Shown one piece after another: positions 9,985 through 19,731 of a DNA stretch of 64,000 bases (positions are counted from its first letter, which is position 1; each line of letters begins with the position of its first letter). The stretch is taken from contig NZ_AUUA01000002.1 of assembly GCF_000439085.1 (NCBI RefSeq), positions 434,001 through 498,000 of the forward strand, in the 5' to 3' direction. Both the position numbers and the translations under genes were made by a program. Source of the stretch: Leminorella grimontii ATCC 33999 = DSM 5078. GTDB lineage: Bacteria; Pseudomonadota; Gammaproteobacteria; Enterobacterales; Enterobacteriaceae. The notes under the pieces are model-generated. The model was not told the DNA's origin, ran no database searches, and saw only the letters and a list, made by a program, of their open reading frames with translations.

Positions 9985-10653
9985 ATGCAACCGGTTGAGT
10001 GCGTTCTGTTTGACTGCGACGGAACGCTGGTCGACAGCGAAATTCTTTGCTGCGAGTCGTTTTCCATCGTGTTTAACCACTACGGCATCCCACTTTCAAC
10101 TCAGGAGTGCGTTTTACGCTTCAAGGGCACCAACCTTTATCAGGTGTTTGCCGAAGTGAGAAAAGAGTACGAGCTTGCACAAAGCGACGAACAGCTGGAA
10201 AAAGAGTATCGCCAAAACATGGCGGTGCTGTTTGAACAGCGCCTCGAGCCCATTGACGGCGTAAGATCGCTTTTGGAGGGCATTACCGTACCGATGGCGG
10301 TCGTCTCCAACGGGCCGGTCAGCAAAATGCAGCACTCACTTGGGCTTACTCACCTGCTCGACTTCTTTGGCGAAAGGCTCTACAGCGCTTTCGACATCCA
10401 GCGCTGGAAGCCCGATCCGGCGCTTCTGGCCTTCGCCTGCGGCGGCCTTAACGTCGAGCTGGAAAAATGCATACTGGTGGAAGACTCGGTTTCCGGCGCC
10501 AACGCGGGCATTGCGGCGGGCATTGCGGTATTTTACTACTGCGCCGATCCCCACTCGCACCCCATCCACCACCCGCTGGTGACGCCCTTTTATCATATGA
10601 ATGAGCTACCTGCGCTGTGGAAAGCCCGAGGCTGGAATATTTATCAGGGCTAA
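9985..10653 (+). CDS. yieH: HAD-like phosphatase, YieH-type (6-phosphogluconate phosphatase)
   Basis: 222 residues of the HAD superfamily, subclass I. Motif I is FDCDGTLVDSE at residues 9-19 (nucleophile Asp10, acid/base Asp12), motif II is the SNG block near 108-110, and the Lys of motif III and the acidic motif IV are in KPDPALLAF and LVEDSVSGANAG. E. coli YieH has the same length and the same neighbour adeP and hydrolyses 6-phosphogluconate and related sugar phosphates. It is transcribed divergently from adeP. Substrate preference is taken from the family. Confidence 0.85.
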   Translation: MQPVECVLFDCDGTLVDSEILCCESFSIVFNHYGIPLSTQECVLRFKGTNLYQVFAEVRKEYELAQSDEQLEKEYRQNMAVLFEQRLEPIDGVRSLLEGITVPMAVVSNGPVSKMQHSLGLTHLLDFFGERLYSAFDIQRWKPDPALLAFACGGLNVELEKCILVEDSVSGANAGIAAGIAVFYYCADPHSHPIHHPLVTPFYHMNELPALWKARGWNIYQG

Positions 10654-10777
10654 ACTTGACGTAGCCCCCATTTTCGGAGGTCAGACCCGTTTTAAAAGAG
10701 TGGCATTAATGGCAACTTAAGCCAATACCCACTTAAATTATGATAAGCGGCCATTTACTTTCGTTTGCAGGTTACTC

Positions 10778-12022
10778 ATGACGACAGAACCCGAAACCAT
10801 CACCGTCTCAGCCGTTAACTGGCAGCGCAACCTTTACGTTGTCTGGCTAGGGTGCTTTCTGACCGGGGCGGGGTTCAGTCTGGTAATGCCGTTTTTGCCC
10901 CTGTACGTGGAGCAGCTTGGCATCACCGGCCACGCGGAGCTTAACCTGTGGTCCGGCGTCGCATTCAGCATTACTTTCCTGTTTTCTGCCATTGCATCAC
11001 CGTTTTGGGGCGGCTTGGCCGACCGGCGCGGCAGAAAAGTCATGCTGCTGCGCTCGGCGCTGGGAATGGCCATCATCATGATGCTGATGGGATTTGCGCA
11101 AAACGTCTGGCAGTTTCTTATCCTGCGGGCGCTGCTCGGCGTATTGGGCGGTTTTGTGCCGAACGCCAACGCGCTTATCGCCACGCAGGTGCCAAGAAAC
11201 CGCAGCGGCTGGGCGCTGGGGACGCTGTCGACGGGTGCTGTCAGCGGCGCGCTGCTGGGCCCGATTATCGGCGGCTTTCTGGCGGACCGCTACGGCCTGC
11301 GCCCGGTGTTCTTCATCACCGCCTGCGTGCTGCTGGTCTGTTTTCTGCTGACGCTGTTTACGGTTAAAGAGCAGTTCGTGCGCGTTCACAAGAAGGACAT
11401 GCTCAGCGGCCGTCAGGTCTTCGCCTCGCTCAAGCGGCCCAAGCTGGTGCTGGGGCTGTTTATCACCACCATGATCATTCAGGTCGCTACCGGCTCTATC
11501 GCGCCCATTCTTACGCTGTACGTGCGCGACATTGCGGGCAACATCAACAACCTGGCGTTCGTCAGCGGGTTTATCGCTTCGGTGCCGGGCTTCGCCGCCC
11601 TGCTGAGCGCGCCGCGCCTGGGCAAGCTTGGCGACCGCATCGGGCCGGAGCGCATTCTGGTCGCTATGCTGATATTTTCGATACTGGTGCTGCTGCCGAT
11701 GTCTATCGTGCAAAGCCCGTGGCAGCTGGCGGTTTTGCGCTTTTTGTTAGGCATCGCCGACGGCGCGCTGCTGCCGGCCGTTCAGTCCTTGCTTATCTAT
11801 CAGTGCAGTAATCAGGTGGCGGGCAGGATATTCAGCTACAACCAGTCGTTTCGAGACATCGGCAACGTCAGCGGCCCGCTTTTAGGCTCTACCGTAGCCG
11901 CCAGCCTCGGCTTTCGCGCGGTGTTTGTCTTTACGGCGCTGGTAGTGCTGTTTAACGCCGTTTATTCCTACTGGTTCCTGGCCAGAAAGGCGCACGACGC
12001 GCCTTCTGAACAGGAAGAGTAG
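10778..12022 (+). CDS. mdtG: Multidrug efflux MFS transporter MdtG
   Basis: 414 residues with 12 predicted membrane segments and MFS motif A ([16 protein letters not shown]) in the first cytoplasmic loop. Long stretches such as [18 protein letters not shown] and the [12 protein letters not shown] block match my memory of E. coli MdtG (408 residues). MdtG is a proton-driven exporter linked to fosfomycin and deoxycholate resistance in E. coli. The gene stands alone and ends four bases before the convergent ABC permease gene. In E. coli mdtG is elsewhere on the chromosome, so this position is not part of the conserved backbone. Confidence 0.9.
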   Translation: MTTEPETITVSAVNWQRNLYVVWLGCFLTGAGFSLVMPFLPLYVEQLGITGHAELNLWSGVAFSITFLFSAIASPFWGGLADRRGRKVMLLRSALGMAIIMMLMGFAQNVWQFLILRALLGVLGGFVPNANALIATQVPRNRSGWALGTLSTGAVSGALLGPIIGGFLADRYGLRPVFFITACVLLVCFLLTLFTVKEQFVRVHKKDMLSGRQVFASLKRPKLVLGLFITTMIIQVATGSIAPILTLYVRDIAGNINNLAFVSGFIASVPGFAALLSAPRLGKLGDRIGPERILVAMLIFSILVLLPMSIVQSPWQLAVLRFLLGIADGALLPAVQSLLIYQCSNQVAGRIFSYNQSFRDIGNVSGPLLGSTVAASLGFRAVFVFTALVVLFNAVYSYWFLARKAHDAPSEQEE

Positions 12023-12026
12023 CCTT

Positions 12027-12779
12027 CTACAGCGCTCTAGCGCCGGTCTTTATCGGCAGCAGAAACCGCCAAAGCGAACGGGAGCGCGCCGCTCCCTTGC
12101 CTGCGACGGCGTAGCGCCTGCTGAGCGCGTTGGCGACGACGTCGAGCGTCAGGCAAAACAGGAAGTAGACCAGCGCGATAAACAGGAACACCTCCGTCGG
12201 ATAAACCATGCTGCGGTTATTGACCTGCGTAGCGAGGAACGTCAGTTCGCCGACGCCGACCACGTAGGCCAGCGAGGTGTCCTTTATCAGCGATATCCAC
12301 TGGTTGATAAACGAAGGCACCATCATGCGCAGCGCCTGAGGCAAAACGATGTGCCACAGCACCTGCCAGCGGTTAAACCCGAGAGAAAGCCCCGCCTGCC
12401 ATTGCCCGGCGCCGATGGCGATAATGCCGGCTTTGACGCCGTGAGCCAGATAGGCGGCTGAAATCAGCGCCAGGGCGCAAATCACCGACGTAATGGCCGG
12501 GATATCGACGCCAAACAGCATCGGCAGCATGAAGTAGGCCCAAAAAATCAGCATAATGACGGGAATGGCGCGAAAAAAGCCTAAAACGGCGGCCAACAGC
12601 CCGCCAATCCAGCCGCGAAACATCGCAAGCCACACGCCGAAGATGACGCCCAGCACGGCCGACGCGACGCCCGCAATCAGGCTGATAATCAGCGTAAGCG
12701 CCGCACCGCCCAGTGGGCCGTCCGGATAGGCGCCCCACAGCAGGTAGTCCAGATTGTCATAAATCACTGAGAAATCCAT
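12027..12779 (-). CDS. Polar amino acid ABC transporter, permease subunit 2
   Basis: 250 residues with about five membrane segments and an EAA loop for ATPase contact (AGQWQAGLSLGF region at about 122-133). This is the HisM/GltK-type permease family that pairs with a second permease. It starts two bases after the first permease's stop, so both are made together as a heterodimer. It is the last gene of the minus-strand operon: the following gene, mdtG, is convergent, and no ATP-binding subunit gene is present. Confidence 0.85.
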   Translation of the reverse strand: MDFSVIYDNLDYLLWGAYPDGPLGGAALTLIISLIAGVASAVLGVIFGVWLAMFRGWIGGLLAAVLGFFRAIPVIMLIFWAYFMLPMLFGVDIPAITSVICALALISAAYLAHGVKAGIIAIGAGQWQAGLSLGFNRWQVLWHIVLPQALRMMVPSFINQWISLIKDTSLAYVVGVGELTFLATQVNNRSMVYPTEVFLFIALVYFLFCLTLDVVANALSRRYAVAGKGAARSRSLWRFLLPIKTGARAL

Positions 12780-12781
12780 CC

Positions 12782-13519
12782 CTAACGCCTCCCCTTCGCC
12801 AACAGGCGATGTTCATACCACATGCCCCACGCTTCCATCAGGGCGATAGTAACGATATACAGCACCGTCGCCACGCCGAAGGCCTGAAACGCTCGCAGGG
12901 TTTCCGTTTCCACCTGACGCGACGCGTAGGACAGCTCCGCCACGCCTATTGCCATCGCCAGCGACGTGCTTTTGACGATGTTCATGTACTGGCCGAGCAG
13001 CGGGGGAAAGGCGATTTTTATCGCCTGAGGCAAAATCACAAAGCGCATGGACTGCCAGCCGGTGAGCCCAAGCGCCAGCGCGGCGTTTTTCTGACCGGCC
13101 GCCACGCCGCGGATGCCGGAGCGGATCTCTTCGGCGATAAACGCAGAAAAGTAGACCGTCAGGCCGAAGACGGCGGAAATGAATTCAAACGAAGGCCACG
13201 CGACGGTCACGCCAAAAAGCGTCGCCTCGTGCGGCGTATTCAGCCAAGGGATAACGCCCTCCGGCAGCAGCTTGCCGACGCCGAAGTACCAGAAGAACAG
13301 CTGTACCAGCAGGGGCGTATTGCGAAACAGCGTGCAGAAGGCCACCGAGGGCAGGCGCAGCAACGCGAGGCGGCTGTCGCGCGCGCCGGCGACTATGGCG
13401 CCCAGGAGTGTCGCTGCAACGATAGATACCGCAGACAGCCCGAGCGTCAGCAGGAATCCGTCCCACAGCCAGCCCAGATACTGGGGGGCCATTAGCCATT
13501 GGGTTATTTTTTCGGTCAT
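12782..13519 (-). CDS. Polar amino acid ABC transporter, permease subunit 1
   Basis: 245 residues of the HisQ/GltJ-type permease family. The EAA loop is visible as RSGIRGVAAGQKNAALALG at about 132-150, between membrane segments. It belongs with the periplasmic binding protein gene at 13903-14748, from which it is separated by 383 bases holding strong hairpins, an arrangement that would lower permease output relative to the abundant binding protein. The transported amino acid is not evident; the binding protein resembles those for glutamate, aspartate and related acids. Confidence 0.85.
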   Translation of the reverse strand: MTEKITQWLMAPQYLGWLWDGFLLTLGLSAVSIVAATLLGAIVAGARDSRLALLRLPSVAFCTLFRNTPLLVQLFFWYFGVGKLLPEGVIPWLNTPHEATLFGVTVAWPSFEFISAVFGLTVYFSAFIAEEIRSGIRGVAAGQKNAALALGLTGWQSMRFVILPQAIKIAFPPLLGQYMNIVKSTSLAMAIGVAELSYASRQVETETLRAFQAFGVATVLYIVTIALMEAWGMWYEHRLLAKGRR

Positions 13520-13564
13520 TTTTTATTGTCCGCGGAGCCCGTTTATCTCTAGCTGAAAGCTTAA

Positions 13565-13586
13565 AAGGGACTCGTTTTGAGTCCCT
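13565..13586 (-). terminator. Hairpin with T-run between binding-protein and permease genes
   Basis: Read on the minus strand, AGGGACTC-AAAAC-GAGTCCCT is followed by TTTT. It lies downstream of the binding-protein gene and before the permease genes, so it probably acts as an attenuator that reduces permease expression. Confidence 0.55.
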
Positions 13587-13672
13587 GCGATTGGTGGAGA
13601 ATTTGCTAAATCGGCTTCAGAGGATATTCCGGCCGAAAATACAATCTACTCATATTGCCATTGTGCTCGGCC

Positions 13673-13841
13673 GGGAGAGCGCCTGTATTAGCTTTGGGAG
13701 TGCGGCGGGCCTACCGTCCCTACGGGCAGTTATGAAGCCCGAAGGGCTTCACCCTAAAGGGCCAGCGCAAGCGCTGTTCAAACCGGCTTTGCCGGTTTGT
13801 CGTTGGCTTGCGCCAAGTCGACCCCCACGGAACGCTCTCCC
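13673..13841. repeat. 169-bp multi-hairpin element bounded by a 9-bp inverted repeat
   Basis: The ends GGGAGAGCG (13673-13681) and CGCTCTCCC (13833-13841) are perfect inverted repeats. Between them lie several perfect small hairpins: GAAGCCC-GAA-GGGCTTC, CAGCGC-AA-GCGCTG and AAACCGGC-TTT-GCCGGTTT. No convincing coding potential is seen. It looks like a non-coding interspersed palindromic repeat, but no second copy is present in this window to prove it. Confidence 0.55.
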
Positions 13842-13902
13842 GCCGTTTGACTCCGTACATAGTTCAAAACTTACTTTTGGCATCCGTTATCTATTTGGGG
13901 AA

Positions 13903-14748
13903 TTAACCCTTCGACGGATCCGGTTCTACCGGGCCAAACTTGAAGTCGCCGCGGGGCATGGCGGATTTGGTTTCGGGGCCGAACCAGCGGTCGTAGATTT
14001 TCACCGCTTGGCCGTCTTTTTCCAGGTCCAGCAGCACTTTGTTGACCGCTTCAGTCAGGCGGGTTTCGCCTTTGGTCACGCCGACGCCCTGATACTCTTT
14101 GGTGATGCTAAACGGAGAAATCTCGAAGTCGGCTTTTACGGCGTCCGGCAGGTTGGCCAGCAGGCCCACCAGCTTGGCGTCGTCCTGAGTAATGGCCTGG
14201 ACGTTGCCGTTGCGCAGCGCGGTAAAGGCGACCGGGGTATCGTCATAAGAGATCACTTTCGCCGTCGGGTACTTGTCGCGCAGGGTGATTTCCTGAACGG
14301 TGCCCTTGTCGGCGCCGATGCGAAGCTTGGCGATGTCGTCAGGCTGTTTCAGCACGCCTTTACGGGCGATGAACTTCTGCCCGGTGGCGAAGTAGGGCAC
14401 GCTGAAATCAACCTCTTTGGCGCGCTGCGGGGTAATGGTGAAGTTGGCAGCGATAAGATCCACCTTCTTGGAGGCCAGCAGCGGGATGCGGTTAGCCGGG
14501 TTGGTGGCCTTCAGCTCAACCTTCACGCCCAGCGCCTTGCCGATGGCGTTGGCGATATCGACGTCATAACCCATGATTTGTTTGCTCTTGGCGTCAACGT
14601 AGCCAAACGGCGGGTTGCTGTCGAATACCGCAATGTTGATAACGCCTGCTTTTTGAATGTCGTCGAGCTGGTCCGCCTGAGCGATGCCGGCGACGCCAGC
14701 CAGCCCTGCGGCCAGTGCGAATGATAAAGCGCGAAGTTTGAGAGCCAT
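13903..14748 (-). CDS. Periplasmic amino acid-binding protein of an ABC transporter
   Basis: About 281 residues of the SBP_bac_3 family. An ATG at 14757 is possible, but AGGA lies eight bases before the ATG at 14748, which I prefer. A clear signal peptide ends in GIAQA before DQLDDI. Family features include the opening VINIAVFDSNPPFGYVD, the MGYDVDIANAIG block and the DLIAANFTITPQRAKEVDFS block. It captures a polar amino acid in the periplasm for the two permeases encoded downstream. The ligand is uncertain; acidic amino acids or glutamine are reasonable guesses from family resemblance. Confidence 0.85.
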   Translation of the reverse strand: MALKLRALSFALAAGLAGVAGIAQADQLDDIQKAGVINIAVFDSNPPFGYVDAKSKQIMGYDVDIANAIGKALGVKVELKATNPANRIPLLASKKVDLIAANFTITPQRAKEVDFSVPYFATGQKFIARKGVLKQPDDIAKLRIGADKGTVQEITLRDKYPTAKVISYDDTPVAFTALRNGNVQAITQDDAKLVGLLANLPDAVKADFEISPFSITKEYQGVGVTKGETRLTEAVNKVLLDLEKDGQAVKIYDRWFGPETKSAMPRGDFKFGPVEPDPSKG

Positions 14749-14912
14749 GTTTGCCATCCTAAAGAAATAGTTATTGTTGACGAAGCCGTTGATGATGAGT
14801 TAATCGCAGGCGAAACGAGAAGTGAAATAACATAAACGGCTTTGATATTCTTTTTGGTTATAACTCACGAACTTTCCCACCATTTTCTGCTTCTGCCGTA
14901 CTCTTGGCGCTC

Positions 14913-15038
14913 AAACTTTCGATTCTTTCGATAATCAGCTTAAACACGCCAAATAACTTTCGAATATTAACCGCAACTTTCATTTTATTCGATTTAGATC
15001 ACAATTCGAAAATTCACAGCTTGAACAACTTTCGATTC
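14913..15038 (+). promoter_or_regulatory. gat promoter region: repeated AACTTTCGA sites and a CRP-like site
   Basis: The 334-bp gap before gatZ holds AACTTTCGA three times (14914-14922, 14955-14963 and 15027-15035), in longer forms AACTTTCGATTC at the first and last. Repeated short sites fit DeoR-family repressors such as GatR. Between them, at about 14991-15010, TTTAGATCACAATTCG contains a good CRP half-site (TGTGATC on the other strand). The gap shows no convincing gene. Confidence 0.55.
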
Positions 15039-15082
15039 ATTACGATTATGCTTTCATCATCAGACGAAGAAGTGAATGAAAA

Positions 15083-16345
15083 ATGAAAGAGATCGTCAAA
15101 CAGCACAAACAGCACGGCGCGCAGGGGATTTGTTCAGTGTGCTCCGCTCACCCTCGCGTCATTGAAGCCGCGCTGCACTTCGATTTGAATACCAACCGAA
15201 AAGTACTGATTGAAGCGACCTCCAATCAGGTCAATCAGTTCGGCGGCTATACGGGCATGACGCCCAAGGATTTTCGCCTGTTTGTTTACGCCATTGCCGA
15301 CCGGCTGGGCTTCCCCCACGATCGCATTATTCTGGGCGGCGACCATCTGGGGCCAAACTGCTGGCAGAACGAACCGGCTGAAGTCGCAATGCAAAAGGCG
15401 CAGACGCTGGTCGCCGACTACGTTAAGGCCGGCTTTAGCAAAATCCACCTTGATGCTTCGATGTCCTGCGCGGGTGACGCCGTTCCGCTGGATCCGGACG
15501 AAGTTGCTTCTCGCGCGGCGCGCCTGTGTAAAGCGGCGGAAGAGGCCGCGACCGAAGAGCAAAAGCAGCAGCTGACCTACGTTATCGGCACCGAGGTCCC
15601 GGTTCCCGGCGGTGAGGCGTCGGCCATTAACGAAATCCACGTTACAACGCAAAAAGACGCCGCTTACACCATCGAATCACACCAAAAGGCGTTTCGCGCG
15701 CTGGGATTGGATGACGCTATCTCTCGCATCGTCGCTGTCGTCGTTCAACCGGGCGTCGAATTCGACCACTCGCAGGTTATTCTTTATCAACCCGAAAAGG
15801 CCAAGGCGCTGTCCGACTTTATCGAATCAACGCCGCTGGTGTATGAAGCGCACTCTACCGACTACCAGACCAAAGCCAGCTACCGCAGCCTGGTCAACGA
15901 CCACTTCGCCATTCTGAAGGTCGGCCCGGCGCTCACCTTTGCGCTGCGCGAAGCCATCTTCTCGCTGGCCCATATCGAAAAGGCGCTGATAGCGCCGGAA
16001 AAAAGCAGCCGGGTGCTGGAAGTTATCGACTCGGTAATGCTCGACGAGCCGGGCTACTGGAAAAAATACTACAGCGACGTCTTCAGCCACTCTCTGCTGG
16101 ATATCCACTTCAGCCTGTCGGACCGCATTCGCTATTACTGGCCTCACCAGCGCATCAATCAAAGCGTCGATACGCTGATGGCCAATCTACAAAACGTCCG
16201 CATTCCCTTAGGATTAGTGAGCCAATACTTCGCCCAGCAGTTTGAACGGGTGATGGAAAACAAGCTGCGTCTGACGCCTGAAAATCTGGTGATGGACAAA
16301 ATTCAGGACGTTCTGCGCGCCTATGCGTACGGCTGTGGAGAATAA
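15083..16345 (+). CDS. gatZ: Tagatose-bisphosphate aldolase, non-catalytic subunit GatZ
   Basis: 420 residues, the length of E. coli GatZ. Recognisable blocks are [35 protein letters not shown] and [12 protein letters not shown]. GatZ is a TIM-barrel protein that stabilises and fully activates the catalytic aldolase subunit GatY; it has little activity alone. Here it is the first gene of the operon, and gatY is found separately after gatR. KbaZ is a close paralogue, but the following galactitol PTS genes favour GatZ. Confidence 0.9.
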   Translation: MKEIVKQHKQHGAQGICSVCSAHPRVIEAALHFDLNTNRKVLIEATSNQVNQFGGYTGMTPKDFRLFVYAIADRLGFPHDRIILGGDHLGPNCWQNEPAEVAMQKAQTLVADYVKAGFSKIHLDASMSCAGDAVPLDPDEVASRAARLCKAAEEAATEEQKQQLTYVIGTEVPVPGGEASAINEIHVTTQKDAAYTIESHQKAFRALGLDDAISRIVAVVVQPGVEFDHSQVILYQPEKAKALSDFIESTPLVYEAHSTDYQTKASYRSLVNDHFAILKVGPALTFALREAIFSLAHIEKALIAPEKSSRVLEVIDSVMLDEPGYWKKYYSDVFSHSLLDIHFSLSDRIRYYWPHQRINQSVDTLMANLQNVRIPLGLVSQYFAQQFERVMENKLRLTPENLVMDKIQDVLRAYAYGCGE

Positions 16346-16349
16346 CCCC

Positions 16350-16799
16350 ATGCAACAAAGCAAGATTTTAATTCGTACCGGAATCAAGTTTGCTGACGAT
16401 ATCGACGCGCTTCACCACATCGGCGAAACGCTGCTTAACGCGGGCGTAGTGAAAGCGAGCTACCCGTCAGCATTATTAGAGAGAGAAGCGACCTACCCGA
16501 CCGGCATCGCGCTGGAACAGCACGCGGTCGCCATCCCTCACTGTGAAGCAACCCACGCAAACGAGCCGGCTATCTACCTTATCCGCCCCGATAAGCCGGT
16601 CTCTTTTTATCAGGCGGATGACGACGGTACGGTGCCGGCCAGGCTGATTATCGCTCTGGTCGTGACCCACCCGGACAGGCAGCTGGCGCTTTTAAGAAGG
16701 CTGTTCTGCGCGCTTCAGGACAGCGCGTTTCTGGACGCCTTGCTGGCCGCGCCGGAAGACGACATGGCAACGCTGTTTTCTCAGGCGGTGCTTCATTGA
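16350..16799 (+). CDS. gatA: PTS galactitol-specific enzyme IIA
   Basis: 149 residues from ATG 16350, which has GGAG nine bases upstream; an in-frame ATG at 16323 would overlap the end of gatZ and lacks a ribosome site. The phosphorylated histidine is in AIPHCEA at about residues 63-69. It passes phosphate from HPr to the IIB subunit GatB. It lies four bases after gatZ in the gat operon. Confidence 0.9.
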   Translation: MQQSKILIRTGIKFADDIDALHHIGETLLNAGVVKASYPSALLEREATYPTGIALEQHAVAIPHCEATHANEPAIYLIRPDKPVSFYQADDDGTVPARLIIALVVTHPDRQLALLRRLFCALQDSAFLDALLAAPEDDMATLFSQAVLH

Positions 16800-16863
16800 T
16801 CGTCGTTTACATTCCATTCCAAGGCTAAGTCATCCCTACAACACAATAACAAGAGGTTTAACC

Positions 16864-17148
16864 GTGAAACGAAAAGTTATCGTCGCCTGTGGCGGCGCTG
16901 TCGCTACCTCAACGCTGGCGGCGGAAGAGATTAAAGAACTCTGTGAAGCCCACAACATCAATCTGGAAATCATTCAGTGCCGGGTCAACGAAATCGACAC
17001 CTATAAGGACGATGTGGACATGATCTGCACCACCGCCAAAGTGACCCAGACTTTCGGTGATATTCCTCTGGTCCACGGCATGCCTTTCGTTTCCGGCGTC
17101 GGTATGGACGCGCTGAAAGAGAAAATTCTGGGCATTCTGAAGGGGTAA
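16864..17148 (+). CDS. gatB: PTS galactitol-specific enzyme IIB
   Basis: 94 residues from a GTG start at 16864 with AAGAGG upstream, the standard GatB size. The phosphocysteine is Cys9 in [11 protein letters not shown]. GatB transfers phosphate from GatA to galactitol in the GatC channel. It sits 64 bases after gatA and three bases before gatC. Confidence 0.9.
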   Translation: MKRKVIVACGGAVATSTLAAEEIKELCEAHNINLEIIQCRVNEIDTYKDDVDMICTTAKVTQTFGDIPLVHGMPFVSGVGMDALKEKILGILKG

Positions 17149-17151
17149 CCT

Positions 17152-18534
17152 ATGTTTACAGAAATCATGCGTTACGTGCTCGACCTGGGCCCGACGGTTA
17201 TGCTGCCCATCGTCGTCATCCTTTTCTCGCTGCTGTTGAAGATGAAGCCGGGAGACGCCTTTAAATCAGGCATCCACATCGGCATCGGCTTTGTGGGCAT
17301 CGGGCTGGTAATTGGCCTGATGCTGGACTCCATCGGCCCTGCCGCAAAGGCGATGGCGGAGGCGTTCGACATCAACCTGAAGGTGGTCGACATCGGTTGG
17401 CCTGGCTCTTCACCGATGACCTGGGCGTCTCAAATTGCGCTTATCGCCATTCCTATCGCTATCGTGGTTAACCTGGTGATGCTGATGACGCGCATGACCC
17501 GCGTGGTCAACGTCGACATCTGGAACATCTGGCACATGACCTTTACCGGCGCGCTGGTGCACATCGCTACCGGCTCTTATGCGCTGGCCATCGTCGGCGT
17601 CGTAGTCCACGCCGCCTTCGTCTACAAGCTGGGGGATTGGTTCGCCAAGGACACGCGGGACTTCTTCGGCCTCGACGGCATCGCCATTCCGCACGGTACC
17701 TCCGCCTATCTGGGGCCAATTGCGGTGTTGGTCGATACCGTGATTGAAAAAATTCCCGGCCTTAACCGCATCCACTTCAGCGCCGACGACGTGCAAAAGC
17801 GCTTTGGCGCGTTCGGCGAGCCGGTCACCATCGGCTTTGTGATGGGGCTGGTCATCGGCCTGCTTGCCGGCTACGAGATAAAAGCGGTGCTGCAGCTGGC
17901 GGTGAAAACCGCCGCCGTCATGCTGCTGATGCCTCGCGTTATCAAGCCCATCATGGACGGCCTGACGCCGATTGCCAAACAGGCGCGCAGCCGCCTACAG
18001 GCCAAGTTTGGCGGGCAGGACTTCCTGATAGGGTTAGACCCGGCGCTGCTGCTCGGCCACACCTCGGTGGTCTCCGCCAGTCTGATCTTTATTCCGCTGA
18101 CCATTCTGATTGCGGTGGTCACGCCAGGCAACCAGGTGCTGCCGTTCGGCGACCTGGCGACTATCGGCTTCTTTGTCGCGATGGCGGTCGCCGTCCATCA
18201 GGGCAACCTGTTCCGCACCCTGATTTCAGGCGTCATTATTATGTCCATCACGCTGTGGATAGCCACACAAACCATCGGTCTGCACACCCAGCTTGCCGCC
18301 AACGCCGGTTCTCTGACCGGCGACGGCAGCCTGGTCGCCTCAATGGATCAGGGCGGCTCTCCCATCACCTATCTGCTGGTACAGGCATTAACGTTGGAAA
18401 ACGTGATTGGCCTGGTCGCCATCGGCGCGCTGTACGGCATCGGCATCTTCCTGACCTGGCGTAGGGCGAAGCGATTCGCCGCACAGGCGGAAAGCCCGGC
18501 CAACGTTCAGGTACAGGCCGCAGGGCAAAGCTAG
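17152..18534 (+). CDS. gatC: PTS galactitol-specific enzyme IIC
   Basis: 460 residues (E. coli GatC has 451), with about ten or more membrane segments and the family blocks DIGWPGSSPMTWASQIALI and GLDGIAIPHGTSAYLGP. It is the membrane channel that binds galactitol and takes part in its phosphorylation to galactitol 1-phosphate. A hairpin at 18545-18564 separates it from gatD. The last 20 residues, rich in Ala and Gln, are probably a cytosolic tail. Confidence 0.9.
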   Translation: MFTEIMRYVLDLGPTVMLPIVVILFSLLLKMKPGDAFKSGIHIGIGFVGIGLVIGLMLDSIGPAAKAMAEAFDINLKVVDIGWPGSSPMTWASQIALIAIPIAIVVNLVMLMTRMTRVVNVDIWNIWHMTFTGALVHIATGSYALAIVGVVVHAAFVYKLGDWFAKDTRDFFGLDGIAIPHGTSAYLGPIAVLVDTVIEKIPGLNRIHFSADDVQKRFGAFGEPVTIGFVMGLVIGLLAGYEIKAVLQLAVKTAAVMLLMPRVIKPIMDGLTPIAKQARSRLQAKFGGQDFLIGLDPALLLGHTSVVSASLIFIPLTILIAVVTPGNQVLPFGDLATIGFFVAMAVAVHQGNLFRTLISGVIIMSITLWIATQTIGLHTQLAANAGSLTGDGSLVASMDQGGSPITYLLVQALTLENVIGLVAIGALYGIGIFLTWRRAKRFAAQAESPANVQVQAAGQS

Positions 18535-18544
18535 CGCTCTCTTG

Positions 18545-18564
18545 GGGGAGCGACTCCGCTCCCC
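18545..18564 (+). terminator. Intercistronic hairpin gatC-gatD
   Basis: GGGGAGCG-ACTC-CGCTCCCC is a perfect 8-bp stem followed by TTTCAT. It probably works as a partial terminator or as a stabiliser of the upstream transport message. Confidence 0.5.
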
Positions 18565-18581
18565 TTTCATTTGGAGGTAAC

Positions 18582-19628
18582 ATGAAAGCTGTATCTATAG
18601 GCAGCGACGGGCAGGCCTACGTCGAAAATCGGCCAACGCCCGCGCTGACGTCCCCTGACGACGTGCTTATTCGAATCGCCTACTCCGGCGTATGCGGCTC
18701 GGACCTGCCACGCATTTTTCACGGCGGCGCGCACTTTTACCCGATTACGCTGGGCCACGAGTTCAGCGGGCACGTGGTGGAGGCGGGATCTGGGGTTAAT
18801 CACGTAAAGCCGGGCTCTCCGGTGGCCTGCGTCCCCTTACTTCCCTGCTTTCAGTGCGAAGAGTGTGAGCGAGGCTATTACTCGCTTTGCAAACGCTACA
18901 ACTTCGTCGGCTCAAGGCAGCACGGCGGGAACGCGGAGTACATCGTCGTCAATAAAAACAACGTGTTCCTCCTGCCTGACAACGTGTCGCTTTTGCAGGG
19001 CGCCTTTTTCGAACCCATCACCGTCGGCCTGCACGCCCTGCTGCTGGCGGGCGGATGTAAAGACAAGCACGTCACGATTATCGGCGCGGGCACCATCGGC
19101 CTGCTGGCGCTGCAGTGCGCCAACGCCATGGGCGCGGCCTCCGTCACCGCCATCGACATCAACGACGACAAGCTCGACCTGGCGCTGCGACTGGGGGCCT
19201 CGCACGTCTATAACTCTAAGAGCGAGTCGGCCGAGCAGATTCGGGAAAGCAGCCTCGACAGGCGCTTCAATCAGCTGCTGCTGGAAACGGCGGGCACGCC
19301 GCAGACCGTCGAGCTGGCGCTCAACGTCGCCGGGCCGAGGGCGCAGGTCGCCCTGGTAGGCACCCTGCATCAGGACCTCACGCTGTCGCAGACCGCCTTC
19401 GGCCTGATCTTGCGCAAGGAGCTCAGCATCTTGGGAAGCTGGATGAACTACTCCGCGCCGTGGCCGGGAGAGGAATGGCGGCTGGCGGCGGAGCTGTTTA
19501 CCCAAAAGCGCATCGATTTGCAGCCGCTTATCGCCAATATCGAAAATCCGGAAGGCTTCGCTGAGAAAATAATGGCGCTGAAAGGAAAACCGATGAATGG
19601 AAAACTGTTGATGAAAATCAACGAATAA
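18582..19628 (+). CDS. gatD: Galactitol-1-phosphate 5-dehydrogenase
   Basis: 348 residues of the zinc-dependent medium-chain dehydrogenase family (E. coli GatD has 346). Catalytic zinc ligands are Cys38 and His59/Glu60 (GHEFSGH), and the structural zinc site is Cys89, Cys92, Cys95 and Cys103. The NAD-binding motif IIGAGTIGLLALQ follows at about 166-178. It oxidises galactitol 1-phosphate to tagatose 6-phosphate. GGAGG at 18572-18576 supports the start. Confidence 0.9.
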   Translation: MKAVSIGSDGQAYVENRPTPALTSPDDVLIRIAYSGVCGSDLPRIFHGGAHFYPITLGHEFSGHVVEAGSGVNHVKPGSPVACVPLLPCFQCEECERGYYSLCKRYNFVGSRQHGGNAEYIVVNKNNVFLLPDNVSLLQGAFFEPITVGLHALLLAGGCKDKHVTIIGAGTIGLLALQCANAMGAASVTAIDINDDKLDLALRLGASHVYNSKSESAEQIRESSLDRRFNQLLLETAGTPQTVELALNVAGPRAQVALVGTLHQDLTLSQTAFGLILRKELSILGSWMNYSAPWPGEEWRLAAELFTQKRIDLQPLIANIENPEGFAEKIMALKGKPMNGKLLMKINE

Positions 19629-19731
19629 CACCGCAGCCTACCGGTACGCCGTTGGTAATGACATGACAATAGAACGTATTTTGGTTATCTTTTCTCCATT
19701 AATCGAAAATATTATTCTATGAGTCTGCCTT

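Noticed and set aside
12713-13495. Plus-strand open frame of 260 codons over the ABC permease gene
   Set aside because: It is rich in Arg and Gln as expected for the reverse of a GC-rich membrane protein gene; the permease on the other strand has EAA loops and proper spacing.
13591-14724. Long plus-strand open frame of 377 codons
   Set aside because: It runs antisense through the amino acid-binding protein gene and a hairpin element, has a low-complexity composition and no family pattern; the minus-strand gene is clearly the real one.
14904-15086. 60-codon open frame before gatZ
   Set aside because: It spans the promoter with the repeated AACTTTCGA sites and a CRP-like site, has no ribosome site, and its sequence is low complexity.
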